A DNA stretch of 14,752 nucleotides, taken from assembly GCA_003233255.1 (NCBI GenBank), contig QILH01000184.1, positions 1-14,752 of the forward strand, given 5' to 3'. Positions within the stretch are counted from its first letter, which is position 1. Each line of letters opens with the position of its first letter. The notes below the pieces were generated by a model that was not told the origin of the DNA, did no database searches, and saw only the letters and a list, made by a program, of their open reading frames with translations. Source of the DNA: Gammaproteobacteria bacterium (lineage in GTDB: Bacteria > Pseudomonadota > Gammaproteobacteria > UBA6429 > Thiohalophilaceae). This document shows, one piece after another, positions 14,382-14,752 of this stretch. The translations under genes were made by a program, and so were the position numbers.

Positions 14382-14752
14382 CAGGCTAGCTCCCGATCCG
14401 ATGACATATGCATTTCATTATGCGCCTTGCCCGCGGCAATCATCGGATAAACATTTTCGGTTTTATCGGTGATGAAATCCATGAAGACTAATCGATCTTT
14501 CATGCCAAAAGCTTCTTTAAGCGCACCTTCTACATCAGACGGTTTATCAATTTGCATACCCACGTGACCATAGCTTTCGGCCAGCTTGACAAAATCCGGC
14601 AAGGCCTCCAGATAAGAATGCGAGTAGCGGCTTTCGTAAAAAAATTCCTGCCACTGACGCACCATGCCCATGTAACGATTATTCAAGGTCACGACCTTGA
14701 TCGGCAACATGTATTGCATCGCCGTGGAAAGTTCCTGAATGCACATCTGGAT
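14381..14752 (-). CDS. ilvI: Acetolactate synthase large subunit, C-terminal fragment (cut by the window edge)
   Basis: The frame is open through the right edge; 123 residues are seen. IQMCIQELSTAMQY, LNNRYMGMVRQWQ, SYLEALPDFVKLAESYGHVG and LVFMDFITD match the thiamine-diphosphate-binding C-terminal domain of E. coli IlvI closely, including the NNRYxGMVxQWQ segment near the cofactor. The enzyme condenses pyruvate with pyruvate or 2-ketobutyrate, the first common step of branched-chain amino acid synthesis. The internal ATG at 14746 is not the start; the gene begins outside the window. An IlvB/IlvG-type name is possible, but pairing with an IlvH-length subunit favours ilvI. Confidence 0.95.
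   Translation of the reverse strand: MQMCIQELSTAMQYMLPIKVVTLNNRYMGMVRQWQEFFYESRYSHSYLEALPDFVKLAESYGHVGMQIDKPSDVEGALKEAFGMKDRLVFMDFITDKTENVYPMIAAGKAHNEMHMSSDRELA

Overview
The window reads as chromosomal DNA of a gammaproteobacterium of moderate-to-low GC (judged by eye). The basis is close similarity of the encoded Aas, LplT, RF3, RimI, IlvI, IlvH and IlvC to Enterobacteria-type proteins, together with an ilvI-ilvH-ilvC / psd-like / pssA / leuA gene order of the kind known from beta- and gammaproteobacteria. I cannot name a genus. No tRNA, rRNA, CRISPR array, insertion sequence or prophage gene is visible. Every gene but one lies on the minus strand, so transcription runs mostly from right to left. 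The two edge genes (left amidohydrolase, right ilvI) are cut by the window.

Layout from right to left. (1) 14752-12827: ilvI (C-terminal part), ilvH and ilvC, branched-chain amino acid synthesis, closed by an intrinsic terminator at about 12789-12814. (2) 12760-11289: a short-type phosphatidylserine decarboxylase homologue, then pssA, phospholipid head-group synthesis. The decarboxylase homologue appears to lack two of its three expected catalytic residues. (3) 10731-11231, plus strand: a small outer-membrane beta-barrel protein set between pssA and leuA, two genes that are usually adjacent. (4) 10421-8647: leuA with a strong sigma70-type promoter and a leader that encodes a leucine-rich 28-residue peptide whose ATG falls about at the predicted transcript start. 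It ends in a terminator that incorporates the leuA stop codon. (5) 8564-6560: family 4-type uracil-DNA glycosylase, rimI and an inositol-monophosphatase-family phosphatase, tightly packed. (6) 6455-4875: prfC (release factor 3). (7) 4703-1: a tetR-type regulator, aas, lplT and a Tat-exported amidohydrolase. Two of the junctions are ATGA overlaps, and the operon is preceded by a promoter carrying two matching palindromes.

How the genes work together. LplT flips lysophospholipids inward and Aas re-acylates them, so region 7 is a membrane-repair operon. It apparently carries its own repressor and an exported hydrolase of unknown substrate. PssA in region 2 makes phosphatidylserine for phosphatidylethanolamine, the lipid whose lyso form Aas/LplT recycle. 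If the neighbouring Psd homologue is inactive, a second, true Psd must be encoded elsewhere. IlvI/IlvH/IlvC and LeuA supply valine, isoleucine and leucine. The leuA leader suggests control by leucine supply, but I see no U-run attenuator in it.

The most promising leads are the autoregulated lysophospholipid-repair operon with its added Tat amidohydrolase, the Psd homologue with altered catalytic residues, and the unusual leuA leader in which leucine codons are complementary to the leuA ribosome binding site.
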